Source: Nocardia sp. BSTN01 (GTDB lineage Bacteria; Actinomycetota; Actinomycetes; Mycobacteriales; Mycobacteriaceae). From it: a DNA stretch of 64,000 bases. Positions within the stretch are counted from its first letter, which is position 1; each line of letters starts with the position of its first letter. Shown here in pieces: positions 34,013 to 41,938 of the stretch. The stretch is from contig NZ_JADKYP010000009.1 of NCBI RefSeq assembly GCF_015354405.1, positions 62,001 to 126,000 of the forward strand, in the 5' to 3' direction. The notes under the pieces are model-generated. The model was not told the origin of the DNA. It did no database searches and saw nothing but the letters and a program-made list of their open reading frames with translations. Position numbers and translations under genes: made by a program.

Positions 34013-35716
34013 ATGCGTGTCATGGCACAGCTGGCCATGGTGATGAACCTGGACAAGTGCATCGGCTGTCACACCTGCAGCGTCACCTGCAAACAGGCCT
34101 GGACCAACCGGGGCGGCACCGAGTACGTCTGGTTCAACAATGTGGAAACCCGGCCGGGACAGGGATATCCGCGGCAGTACCAGGACCAGGAGAAGTGGAA
34201 GGGCGGCTGGACGCTGGACCGCCGCGGCCGCCTCACGCTGAAGTCCGGGTCGCGAATGAAGCGCCTGCTCAACATCTTCGCCAATCCGGATCTGCCGACG
34301 GTGTCGGACTACTACGACCCGTGGAGCTACGACTACGACAATCTGCTCTCCGCACCGGCCATGGACACCACCCCGGTGGCACGGCCCAAATCGCTGATCA
34401 CCGGCGAGGATACGAAGGTCACCTGGGGCGCGAACTGGGACGACGACCTCGGCTCCGGGCCGGATCAGGTCGGCCGGGACCCGTTGCTGGCGCGGCTGTC
34501 GGACCAGGTCAAACTCGAGTTCGAGCAGACCTTCATGTTCTATCTGCCGCGCATCTGCGAACACTGCCTCAACCCGTCCTGCGGCGCCTCCTGCCCCTCG
34601 GGGGCGATCTACAAGCGCGCCGAGGACGGCATCGTGCTGGTCGACCAGGACAAATGCCGCGGCTGGCGGCAGTGCATCACCGGCTGCCCGTACAAGAAGA
34701 TCTATTTCAACCACAAGACCGGCAAGGCCGAGAAATGCACGTTCTGCTATCCGCGCGTGGAGGTCGGTATCCCGACCGTCTGCTCGGAGACGTGTGTGGG
34801 GCGCCTGCGCTACATCGGCGTGATGCTCTACGACGCCGACGCGGTACTGGAGGCGGCCTCGGTCACCGATCCGGAGCAGTTGTATCCGTCGCAGCTGGGC
34901 GTATTCCTCAATCCACACGATCCGCGGGTGATCACCGAGGCCGAACGCGCCGGGATCTCGCCGGAATGGATTGCCGCGGCGCAGGATTCGCCGGTCTACA
35001 AGCTGATCGTCGACTACAAGATCGCGTTGCCGCTGCATCCGGAATACCGGACCATGCCGATGGTCTGGTACGTGCCGCCGCTGTCGCCGGTGGTGGATGT
35101 GCTGGCCGAGACCGGACACGACGGTGAGGATGCCGGAAATCTGTTCGGCGCCATCGATTCACTGCGCATCCCGGTGGAATATCTGGCCGAACTGTTCACC
35201 GCCGGGGATATCGGGCCCGTACGCGCGGCGTTGCAGCGGCTGGCCGGGATGCGGTCGTTCATGCGCTCGATCAATCTCGGCCAGGAACCCGATCTGACGA
35301 TTCCCGGCGCGGTGGGCCTGGAACCGGAGGAGATCGAGGCGATGTACCGGCTGCTGGCCATCGCCAAATACGAGCATCGGTACGTGATTCCGTCGGGCGC
35401 GACATCCCGGGCACACGAACTGGATTCGCTGGCGACGGGGTGCAGTCTGGACGGCGACGGCGGCCCGGGGATGACGGCCTTCGATGTGACGTCGGAGAAG
35501 TTCGCGCTCGTCGACGCCAATCACGCTGCGCCGGAGCAGAAGTCGTCGCGGATCAATCTGCTGAACTGGGACGGCGGGTCGACCGAGGGGCTGGTGCCGG
35601 AACGCAACGGCAACGGTGCCGCGAACGGGGATCCGGCGACGAACGGGCACGCGAGCGGTCCCGCGCACGAGGTGGCCGACGACACGCTGCACGAACCGAC
35701 CGGAGCGAGCCGATGA
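34013..35716 (+). CDS. narH: NarH, nitrate reductase iron-sulfur subunit
   Basis: A 567-residue electron-transfer subunit. The first cluster motif is DKCIGCHTCSVTC (Cys 16, 19, 22, 26); later sets are ICEHCLNPSCGASCPSGA, DKCRGWRQCITGCPYKK and EKCTFCYPRVEVGIPTVCSETC. The third set has Trp in place of one Cys (CRGWRQC), marking the [3Fe-4S] cluster as in E. coli NarH. It moves electrons from NarI to NarG. A Gly/Asn/Ala-rich tail (about 520-567) is poorly conserved. ATG 34013 has the duplicated GGAAGTGGAG site. The chaperone NarJ follows after a 43-bp gap. Confidence 0.95.
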   Translation: MRVMAQLAMVMNLDKCIGCHTCSVTCKQAWTNRGGTEYVWFNNVETRPGQGYPRQYQDQEKWKGGWTLDRRGRLTLKSGSRMKRLLNIFANPDLPTVSDYYDPWSYDYDNLLSAPAMDTTPVARPKSLITGEDTKVTWGANWDDDLGSGPDQVGRDPLLARLSDQVKLEFEQTFMFYLPRICEHCLNPSCGASCPSGAIYKRAEDGIVLVDQDKCRGWRQCITGCPYKKIYFNHKTGKAEKCTFCYPRVEVGIPTVCSETCVGRLRYIGVMLYDADAVLEAASVTDPEQLYPSQLGVFLNPHDPRVITEAERAGISPEWIAAAQDSPVYKLIVDYKIALPLHPEYRTMPMVWYVPPLSPVVDVLAETGHDGEDAGNLFGAIDSLRIPVEYLAELFTAGDIGPVRAALQRLAGMRSFMRSINLGQEPDLTIPGAVGLEPEEIEAMYRLLAIAKYEHRYVIPSGATSRAHELDSLATGCSLDGDGGPGMTAFDVTSEKFALVDANHAAPEQKSSRINLLNWDGGSTEGLVPERNGNGAANGDPATNGHASGPAHEVADDTLHEPTGASR

Positions 35717-35759
35717 GGATGTGCCCTCGCCCCGGTTCCGCACGACGAGAGGTGCGGGC

Positions 35760-36509
35760 ATGGGACTGCTGACGTTGCGAAAGCGCCCCGCGCCGGTCGT
35801 CCGGATGTCCGAACGGGATCGCCGGCTGATCTGGCGGATCTCGGCGCTCCTGCTCGATTACCCCGGTCCGGACACGCTGGCGATGCTCGCCGACCTGTCC
35901 GACGCCGTGGCCTCGCTCCCGGAGCCGGTGCGCGCCGATCTCGATCGGCTGCTCACCCACCTGACCGGTACCGCACCGCTGACCCTGGCGCGCGACTACG
36001 TCGACACCTTCGACCTGCGCCGGCGCGCCAGCCTGCATCTGACCTATTACGCCTACGGCGACACCCGCAAGCGCGGTATGGCGCTGCTGCGGTTCAAGCA
36101 CGCCTATCGGCACGCCGGGGCGGAGTTGTCGGATCGCGAACTGCCCGACCACCTTCCGGTGCTGCTGGAGTTCGCCGCCACCGTCGACCCGATCGGCGGT
36201 GAACGCCTGCTCGGCGAGCACGTACCGGTGCTGGAGATGTTGCGGTTGTCGCTCACCGACAGCGAATCGCCGTATGCCGGCGCCCTGGCCGCCGTCCTCG
36301 CCACCCTGCCCCCGCCCACCACGGCAGATCGCCGCCGGATCGCGGAACTCGCCGCACAGGGACCGCCGGACGAGGACGTCGGGCTGGAACCGTATTCGAT
36401 GAACGGCGAGTCGATGCATCCCGCCATGAACCCCGACCTGTACTCGCCGCCCGCCGCCGGAACCTCCGCTACCGCAGGGCTTTTCGCCGGATCCGGAGAT
36501 CGACGATGA
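35760..36509 (+). CDS. narJ: NarJ, nitrate reductase assembly chaperone
   Basis: A 249-residue helical chaperone (about 1-190 in the NarJ/TorD fold), with ARDYVDTFDLRRRASLHLTYYAYGDTRKRG, the family's signature segment. It binds apo-NarG to allow cofactor insertion before membrane assembly. The last 60 residues are Pro/Ser/Ala-rich. ATG 35760 (MGLLTLRKRP) is chosen; a GTG-rich upstream extension is open but lacks similarity. Its stop overlaps the narI start (ATGA). Confidence 0.92.
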   Translation: MGLLTLRKRPAPVVRMSERDRRLIWRISALLLDYPGPDTLAMLADLSDAVASLPEPVRADLDRLLTHLTGTAPLTLARDYVDTFDLRRRASLHLTYYAYGDTRKRGMALLRFKHAYRHAGAELSDRELPDHLPVLLEFAATVDPIGGERLLGEHVPVLEMLRLSLTDSESPYAGALAAVLATLPPPTTADRRRIAELAAQGPPDEDVGLEPYSMNGESMHPAMNPDLYSPPAAGTSATAGLFAGSGDRR

Positions 36510-37243
36510 CATCCACCGTCTGGGCCACCCTGCCCTACATCGCCTTCACCTCGTTCGTGCTGGGCCACCTCTGGCGCTATCGCAACGACCAATTCGGCTG
36601 GACCACACGGTCTTCGCAGATCTACGAATCCCGGTTACTGCGCCTGGGCAGCCCGCTGTTCCACTTCGGCATGCTCGGTGTGATCGGCGGACATGTTCTG
36701 GGCGTGTTGATTCCGGAGTCGTGGACCGATGCCGTCGGCATCTCCGAACACCTCTATCACGTGATCGCCGTCTCCGCGGGCACGGTGGCGGGCGTCGCGG
36801 TGATCGCCGGTATCGCGATCCTCGCCTATCGCCGCGTGCGTGTCCCGGCCGTCCGCAAGGCCACCACCACCAACGACATGTTCATGTACGTGCTGCTCGC
36901 CGCCGCGCTGATCACCGGGCTGCTCAATACCGTCGGCAGCAATCTGCTGTGGGGCACGTACAACTATCGCGAGACCGTATCTCCGTGGTTCCGAAGCCTT
37001 TTCACGGCCCATCCGCAGCCGGACCTGATGGTCGGTACGCCCTGGACCTTTCAGGCGCACGGGCTCATCGTGCTGACGCTCATCGCCGTCTGGCCCTATA
37101 CGCGGCTGGTCCACATGTTCAGCGCCCCCGTCGGCTATCTGGTGCGCCCGTACGTGGTCTATCGCAGCAAACCTGCCGATACGGCGAACAAGAAGAAGTA
37201 CGCCCGGGCCTGGCAGAGCCCGGTGCTGCCGCCGTCGCGCTGA
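36506..37243 (+). CDS. narI: NarI, nitrate reductase cytochrome b subunit
   Basis: A 245-residue membrane protein with five hydrophobic segments (about 5-25, 50-70, 85-108, 125-147, 180-200). His residues in LGHLWRY, FHFGMLGVIGGH, the HLYH region and QAHGLIVLTL are positioned to hold two hemes b. It oxidises menaquinol at the outer face and passes electrons to NarH. Start ATG 36506 overlaps the narJ stop. It ends the nar operon; 57 bp later a MerR-type promoter starts the next gene. Confidence 0.94.
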   Translation: MTSTVWATLPYIAFTSFVLGHLWRYRNDQFGWTTRSSQIYESRLLRLGSPLFHFGMLGVIGGHVLGVLIPESWTDAVGISEHLYHVIAVSAGTVAGVAVIAGIAILAYRRVRVPAVRKATTTNDMFMYVLLAAALITGLLNTVGSNLLWGTYNYRETVSPWFRSLFTAHPQPDLMVGTPWTFQAHGLIVLTLIAVWPYTRLVHMFSAPVGYLVRPYVVYRSKPADTANKKKYARAWQSPVLPPSR

Positions 37244-37262
37244 TCCGGCCGTTCCGCGGCCC

Positions 37263-37293
37263 TTGACCTGGAGCGCACTCCACGGACTAGCTT
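37263..37293 (+). promoter_or_regulatory. MerR-type promoter with 19-bp spacer
   Basis: -35 TTGACC (37263-37268), 19-bp spacer, -10 TAGCTT (37288-37293). The spacer contains TGGAG-N4-CTCCA. An over-long spacer with a dyad is the hallmark of MerR-family activated promoters. The start codon at 37301 is 7 bp past the -10, so the mRNA is probably leaderless. No MerR gene is in the window. Confidence 0.72.
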
Positions 37294-37300
37294 CGCCGGT

Positions 37301-38260
37301 ATGAGCGATTCCGTCGGACGCGCACCCAGTTTCGGCATCAAGACGACACCCGCACACGTCGGCTACGCGGACATCCTGCGGGTGTGGCTGGAGGCCGACG
37401 ACATACCCGAGATCGAGCATGCCTGGTTGTACGACCATCTGCTGCCGCGGGCGGCGGTCGGGCTGCCCGGCCACGACGGAAGCGATTCGGCGGGGAGCCG
37501 GTCGGCGGGCCCGGTCCTCGAGGGCTGGACGTCGCTGGCGGCGCTGGCGGCGCGGACGCGGCGACTCCGGCTCGGATTGCTGGTGTCCAACAACCGGATT
37601 CGGCATCCGGCACTACTGGCGAAGATGGCGGCCACCGTCGACGTGATCTCGGGTGGGCGACTGGATTTCGGGATCGGCGTCGGCGGGTTCCCACGCAACG
37701 ATCCCCGCTTCGAGACGATGGTGGCGCCCGAGTACGCGGCGTACGGCATTCCGGTCGGCACCTGGCGCGACGCGGTGAGCAGTTTGGCGGAGGCGTGCGT
37801 CCTGATCCGGCGAATGTGGACCGAGGAGGTGTTCGACTTCCCGGGCGAACGCTTCCCGCTCACCGGCGCCCAATGCGATCCGAAACCCGTCCAGCGGCCC
37901 CACCCGCCGATTCTGCTCGCCGGTGCGGGTGCGTCGACGCTGCCGATCGTGGCCGCCCACGCCGATCTCTGGAATGTGATCGGACCCCCGCTGACCGGCG
38001 TCGATACGCTCCGCCAACACAGCCGGGCACTGGACGAGCACTGCGCGGCGATCGGCCGCGATCCCGCACACATCACCCGTTCGGCGCAACTACCGATCTC
38101 CTACGACGCCCCCGGCCGCATACGCGAGACGCTGCTCGAGCTGATCGACGCCGGTTTCACCCACCTGGTCCTGAACCCGCCCGCCCCGTACCCGGACGGA
38201 GTCGCCCACTGGCTCGCCGACGAAATCATCCGCCCGACCCTGGACGCCGCCGCGCGCTGA
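37301..38260 (+). CDS. LLM-class (F420-dependent) oxidoreductase
   Basis: A 319-residue luciferase-like TIM barrel. EIEHAWLYDHLLP, RRLRLGLLVSNNRIRHPALLAKMAATVDVISGGRLDFGIGVGG and PHPPILLAGAGASTLPIVAAHADLWNVIG are typical of actinobacterial F420-dependent members. Substrate unknown. It appears monocistronic and controlled by the MerR-type promoter immediately upstream. The protein starts at ATG 37301 with no ribosome site, in keeping with a leaderless transcript. A second LLM gene is at 50868. Confidence 0.88.
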   Translation: MSDSVGRAPSFGIKTTPAHVGYADILRVWLEADDIPEIEHAWLYDHLLPRAAVGLPGHDGSDSAGSRSAGPVLEGWTSLAALAARTRRLRLGLLVSNNRIRHPALLAKMAATVDVISGGRLDFGIGVGGFPRNDPRFETMVAPEYAAYGIPVGTWRDAVSSLAEACVLIRRMWTEEVFDFPGERFPLTGAQCDPKPVQRPHPPILLAGAGASTLPIVAAHADLWNVIGPPLTGVDTLRQHSRALDEHCAAIGRDPAHITRSAQLPISYDAPGRIRETLLELIDAGFTHLVLNPPAPYPDGVAHWLADEIIRPTLDAAAR

Positions 38261-38389
38261 GCGCCCCTCCTTTTCGAGGGCAGCTCCCTATCAGGGACTC
38301 TCACCGGCATGCAGGAATGTCGATGGCGGCGAGCGCGTTGTCTTCCCATTCGAGGGCCGAGTTGTCGAATCGGAAGGGAAATGTGCCGC

Positions 38390-39496
38390 ATGTCACAGGG
38401 TTTGGGCGGCGAGCCGGGGATTCGCCTGGACGAATTGTTCGCCGAATTTCACGCCGGATCGTTGCGGTTGCGGAACCGGTTCGCGATGGCTCCGATGACG
38501 CGGGCGAAATCGCCCGACGGTGTTCCGGATGCGGAGAATATCGACTACTACCGCGAACATGCGGCCGGAGGCGTAGGCCTCGTCATCACCGAGGGGACCT
38601 ACGTCCGAGGACCGGCGGCCGGGCCCATCCGGAAGGTGCCGCGGTTCTACGGCGACGAGAGTGCGGCCGGATGGCGGGCGGTGGTCGAGGCCGTACACGC
38701 CGAAGGAGCGGCCATCGTGCCGCAGCTGTGGCATACCGGCGTCGATCGCGGGAACGAACCCCACTTCGAGCCGGAAACCCCCACCGTGAGCCCCTCCGGA
38801 GTCGACTTCACCGGAGCACCGGTGGGACGTGCGCTGACGACCGGCGACCTGGACACACTCGTCGACTCGTATGTGGAGTCCGCGCTCCTGGCCCGGGAGC
38901 TGGGATTCGACGGCATCGAACTGCACGGCGCGCACGGCTATCTGCTCGATCAATTCTTCTGGGCCGCAACCAATCACCGTGATGACGACTACGGCGGCTC
39001 CCTCCGGCGGCGCGCCGCCTTCCCCGCTCGTGTGGTCGCCGCCGTCCGCGCGGCCGTCGGCCCGGATTTCCCGATCATCTACCGCTTCTCGCAGTGGAAG
39101 GGCGTCGACTACAGCGCGCGCATCGCCGAAAGCCCGGCGGAACTAGAAGAATTGCTGACCCCGCTCGTGGCGGCCGGTGTCGACATCTTCCACACCTCGC
39201 TGCGACGGCATTGGCTGCCCGAATTCACCGACGACGCCGAGGATCTCAGCCTGGCCGGCTGGACCAAGAAGATCACGGGGCTGCCGGTGATCACCGTCGG
39301 CTCGGTCGGCGTGGACAGCGTCTTCCGCGGCGACACCATCGACGAAACCCAGGCCCAGCGCTTCACCCTGCTGCGCGAGCAGTTCGAACGCGGTGAATTC
39401 GATGTCGTCGCGCTGGGCCGGGCACTGCTCGCCGACCCGGAATGGGTGAACAAGATGCGCGCCGGGCGACTCGCCGACATCACACCGTTCCGCTGA
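38390..39496 (+). CDS. Old Yellow Enzyme family NADH:flavin oxidoreductase
   Basis: A 368-residue TIM barrel with FMN-binding features: LRNRFAMAPMTRAKSPDG, PQLWHTGVDRG, ELHGAHGYLLDQFFW (His/His proton-donor region), NHRDDDYGGSLRRR and ALGRALLADPEWVNK. These enzymes reduce activated C=C bonds with NAD(P)H. Two close ATGs (38381, 38390) share one GGAAGG ribosome site; the second is used. It converges with the SRPBCC gene, and the two coding ends overlap by 17 bp. Confidence 0.9.
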   Translation: MSQGLGGEPGIRLDELFAEFHAGSLRLRNRFAMAPMTRAKSPDGVPDAENIDYYREHAAGGVGLVITEGTYVRGPAAGPIRKVPRFYGDESAAGWRAVVEAVHAEGAAIVPQLWHTGVDRGNEPHFEPETPTVSPSGVDFTGAPVGRALTTGDLDTLVDSYVESALLARELGFDGIELHGAHGYLLDQFFWAATNHRDDDYGGSLRRRAAFPARVVAAVRAAVGPDFPIIYRFSQWKGVDYSARIAESPAELEELLTPLVAAGVDIFHTSLRRHWLPEFTDDAEDLSLAGWTKKITGLPVITVGSVGVDSVFRGDTIDETQAQRFTLLREQFERGEFDVVALGRALLADPEWVNKMRAGRLADITPFR

Positions 39497-39932
39497 CTCC
39501 GGCCGCTCCCGGCGACGCTCCCCGGACCGCTGCCGCTTCGATGGCTCGTTTCATCTCCGCGGCACCGTATTCGATCCGGATCCGGACTTCGGGGGCGCGT
39601 TCGTCCGGGAGCAGATCGGTGGTCCAGATCAGTCGCCCGGTGCGTGAATCCGTCTCGCGCACTTCGAAAGACGCGTGGTGATGGGTGAGGGCCGGACGCG
39701 CGCCCTCGATCACGCTGTAGGCCAGGCGGCGCAGGTCGTCGTCGACGCTGACGATGCGTTCGCGGATCACGTGGCCGTCGAGGAAGGTCAGGAGGCGGTG
39801 CTCACCGTCGAGCGCGGTATCGGCGACCCGGCCGGGTAGCAGGCGCTCGTGCACGGCGCCGATATCCCGCAGTACGTCCCAGATGTGTTGCGGCGGTGCG
39901 TCGATCGCGATCTCGTGGCGGATGGTGGCCAT
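39480..39932 (-). CDS. SRPBCC (START-like) domain protein
   Basis: A 150-residue SRPBCC protein: RHEIAIDAPPQHIWDVLRDIGAVHERLLPG is the usual first strand/helix, then RERIVSVDDDLRRLAYSVIEG and a C-terminal helix with MKRAIEAAA. It probably binds a small hydrophobic ligand; function unknown. ATG 39932 is chosen because the longer frame is Val/Pro-rich. Divergent from the DUF1772 gene, with a 28-bp palindrome between them. Confidence 0.84.
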   Translation of the reverse strand: MATIRHEIAIDAPPQHIWDVLRDIGAVHERLLPGRVADTALDGEHRLLTFLDGHVIRERIVSVDDDLRRLAYSVIEGARPALTHHHASFEVRETDSRTGRLIWTTDLLPDERAPEVRIRIEYGAAEMKRAIEAAAVRGASPGAAGVSGTV

Positions 39933-39978
39933 GGTTGCGACGCTACCCGCGGCCGGGCCCGGCGGAAACCGGACCCGT

Positions 39979-40006
39979 GGACGCTCGCGTATGGGAGCGA
40001 GCGTCC
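39979..40006. promoter_or_regulatory. 28-bp palindrome between SRPBCC and DUF1772 genes
   Basis: GGACGCTCGC-N8-GCGAGCGTCC with perfect 10-bp arms, in the 115-bp spacer of two divergent genes. It is probably an operator for a dimeric (TetR-type) regulator acting on both; a related half-site (GAACGCTCACC) lies just downstream. No regulator gene is adjacent. Confidence 0.6.
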
Positions 40007-40047
40007 GGACCATGGGAACGCTCACCGTTTCCCGATGTACTGAGTGC

Positions 40048-40563
40048 ATGACAGCGACCACCGCCACCGCCACCTCGACCACCTCCGGCTTCGCGACCGG
40101 CTCCCTGATCGGCGCGACCGTCACCACCGGCCTGCTGGCCGGCGTCTTCTACGCCTACGCCAGCTCGGTGATGCCGGCCCTGCGCCAACTCGACGACCGC
40201 ACCTTCGTGGATGTGATGAATCGGATCAACACCGTCATCGTCAACCCGGTCTTCATGCTCAGCTTCCTCGGTTCGGTCGCCTTCACCGGCCTCGCCGCCG
40301 TGCTGTACTGGCGCACCGATCAGCGCACCGTGCTGTGGTGGGTCCTGCTCGCCCTGGCCCTCAACGTGATCAGTTTCCTCATCACCTCGGGCGGCAACGT
40401 CCCGCTGAACAACCAGCTCGCCGACACCTCCTCCGGCGATTTCACCACCCTCCGCCACCAATTCGAAGGCCCCTGGATCACCCTCAACATCCTGCGCGCC
40501 CTCGCCAACACCGGCGCCCTCGGCGTCCTCGCCTGGGCCCTGCGCACCACCAACAAGGGGTAG
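40048..40563 (+). CDS. DUF1772 membrane protein (anthrone-oxygenase-like)
   Basis: A 171-residue protein with four hydrophobic segments (about 18-38, 66-84, 90-110, 146-164). Between helices 3 and 4 the VPLNNQLADTS and FEGPWITLNILRAL motifs mark the DUF1772 family, which includes proteins annotated as anthrone oxygenases. Small Ala/Thr-rich N-terminus. Start ATG 40048. Its actual reaction is unproven. Divergent from the SRPBCC gene, possibly co-controlled by the palindrome between them. Confidence 0.84.
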   Translation: MTATTATATSTTSGFATGSLIGATVTTGLLAGVFYAYASSVMPALRQLDDRTFVDVMNRINTVIVNPVFMLSFLGSVAFTGLAAVLYWRTDQRTVLWWVLLALALNVISFLITSGGNVPLNNQLADTSSGDFTTLRHQFEGPWITLNILRALANTGALGVLAWALRTTNKG

Positions 40564-40570
40564 GGCCCCG

Positions 40571-40996
40571 TCAGCGGGCGGGTATGCCGAGTGTCTCTAC
40601 ACGGCACCTGATGATCCCGCTCGCTGCGACCGGCTCGAACTTCGTATCGGTAGTAACCAACGCGGCCCCGAGATCTTCGGCGAGTGCCGCGTACACCGCA
40701 TCGAACGGATACATATTGTGGCGCAACTCCCAGATGCGGGGCAGCAGGTGGTCGAAGGTGCAGCGGACCAGGTCCATTGCGGCCAGCTCGTCGATGGCTT
40801 CGGTCGCACGATCTTCCGGAAGCACCTTGCGAGCAAGCCGCCGAAGAACTTTGGCCGCCTCCGCATCGATCAGGGCCGGCGCATAGGGTTTTTCGCCGGC
40901 GCGTTCCTCGGCGATGAGCCGAGCGGCAACCTGGCGACGCAAACCCCGTTCGTCGGTGAGAAGTTCGATGAGAGCACTCGTATCCAGGACGATCAC
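40571..40996 (-). CDS. PIN-domain toxin (VapC-type)
   Basis: A 141-residue PIN ribonuclease. Acidic residues that bind Mg2+ are visible: D5 (MIVLDTSALIELL), E45-region (DAEAAKVLRRL), D99-region (PFDAVYAALAEDLG) and D117-region (VTTDTKF). It forms a type II toxin-antitoxin pair with the preceding gene. The ATG overlaps the antitoxin TGA as ATGA, so synthesis is coupled. Targets in this family are usually tRNA or rRNA. Confidence 0.9.
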   Translation of the reverse strand: MIVLDTSALIELLTDERGLRRQVAARLIAEERAGEKPYAPALIDAEAAKVLRRLARKVLPEDRATEAIDELAAMDLVRCTFDHLLPRIWELRHNMYPFDAVYAALAEDLGAALVTTDTKFEPVAASGIIRCRVETLGIPAR

Positions 40997-41310
40997 TCGT
41001 CGTCCTCGCGCACTTCCCGAACAGCGTCGATGATCTGATCGTGGGTCAGACCGGTGTCGGCGCCGATTTCCGCCAGCCGCTCGACCGTTTCCGCGATCGT
41101 CTTACGCCCGGTGTCGCCGGGCAGGCGGGCCAGCAGGTACGCCAACGCTTCGATCGGCATGACCACCGCTACGTCGCGACCGCGTTTGGTGATGACCGTG
41201 GGAACTTTGGCGTATTCGGCGCGGCCGACGATCTCGGTGAACCGCGCCCGCGCCTCGGTGAAGGAAAGCGTGGGGACGTGGGCAGGGCGTTCGGACGCTA
41301 GCTCGGCCAT
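40993..41310 (-). CDS. Phd/YefM-type antitoxin
   Basis: A 105-residue antitoxin with LSFTEARARFTEIVGRAEYAKVPTVITKRGRDVAVVMPIEAL, the Phd/YefM DNA-binding fold, and an acidic C-terminal tail (REVREDDE) that probably neutralises the PIN toxin. ATG 41310 is preferred; an in-frame ATG 15 bases upstream lies within the operator palindrome. Toxin follows directly. Confidence 0.88.
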   Translation of the reverse strand: MAELASERPAHVPTLSFTEARARFTEIVGRAEYAKVPTVITKRGRDVAVVMPIEALAYLLARLPGDTGRKTIAETVERLAEIGADTGLTHDQIIDAVREVREDDE

Positions 41311-41325
41311 GTACAAACTGTACAT
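41309..41325 (-). promoter_or_regulatory. Antitoxin operator: 17-bp perfect palindrome over the start codon
   Basis: ATGTACA-AAC-TGTACAT with perfect 7-bp arms covers the antitoxin ATG. Autoregulation by the antitoxin or toxin-antitoxin complex binding such a palindrome is usual for type II modules. Confidence 0.68.
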
Positions 41326-41430
41326 TCTGAGCAGATGGACGACAATCGGATAGTAGCTGAGCATCCACAGAATCACGTCTACCTGCGATAATGCGGGCGG
41401 GAAAAATCTTTCGGAAAATTTCGGTGGCTT

Positions 41431-41459
41431 TGTCGATCCACAGGGGTTGTCGTTCGACC
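41431..41459 (+). promoter_or_regulatory. ECF42-type promoter
   Basis: TGTCGA (41431-41436), 18-bp spacer, CGACC (41455-41459). TGTCGA with a CGA/TC -10 is the target motif I recall for the ECF42 sigma group, and an ECF42-type unit starts at 41509, so positive autoregulation is likely. Confidence 0.62.
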
Positions 41460-41508
41460 TAGGGGTGAGAGGGTCCGGAGGGGATCCGCGAGACGAAGGA
41501 GACACACC

Positions 41509-41925
41509 ATGAAGTACATGCTGATCATGCGCGCCACGGACGAGGCCTACGCGAGCATGGGCGAGGTCGATTTCGGCACCATGCTGGAGACGATGGGCAA
41601 GTTCAACGACGAGTTGATCCGGGCGGGCGTGCTGCTCGCCGCGGAGGGACTCGACCCTGCCGAGAGTGTGGTGGTCGATTACGACGGGGAAACCCCGGTC
41701 GTCACCGACGGTCCGTACGGGGAGACGAAGGAACTGTTCGGCGGGTTCTACCTTCTCAACGTGGCCTCGAAGGAGGAGGCGGTCGAGTGGGCGAAGCGGA
41801 TGCCGGTCATCGTCAAGGGGTGCAAGACCGAGATCCGGCGGGTGCCCACGATCGACGAATTCCCGCAGGACAACGTCTGGATTCAGAAGGAGCGGGCGTG
41901 GCGCGAGGCCACCGGGCAGCTCTGA
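41509..41925 (+). CDS. YCII/DGPF-domain protein of the ECF42 unit
   Basis: A 138-residue single-domain protein with KYMLIMRATDEAY at the start, VVTDGPYGETKELFGGFYLL (the DGPF-type motif) and EAVEWAKRMP. Such proteins are conserved partners of ECF42 sigma factors, where they probably modulate activity instead of a transmembrane anti-sigma; the mechanism is not known. ATG 41509 follows GAAGGAGA. Its stop is 13 bp before the sigma start, and both are read from the ECF-type promoter at 41431. Confidence 0.88.
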   Translation: MKYMLIMRATDEAYASMGEVDFGTMLETMGKFNDELIRAGVLLAAEGLDPAESVVVDYDGETPVVTDGPYGETKELFGGFYLLNVASKEEAVEWAKRMPVIVKGCKTEIRRVPTIDEFPQDNVWIQKERAWREATGQL

Positions 41926-41938
41926 ACGGAACGTCCGG

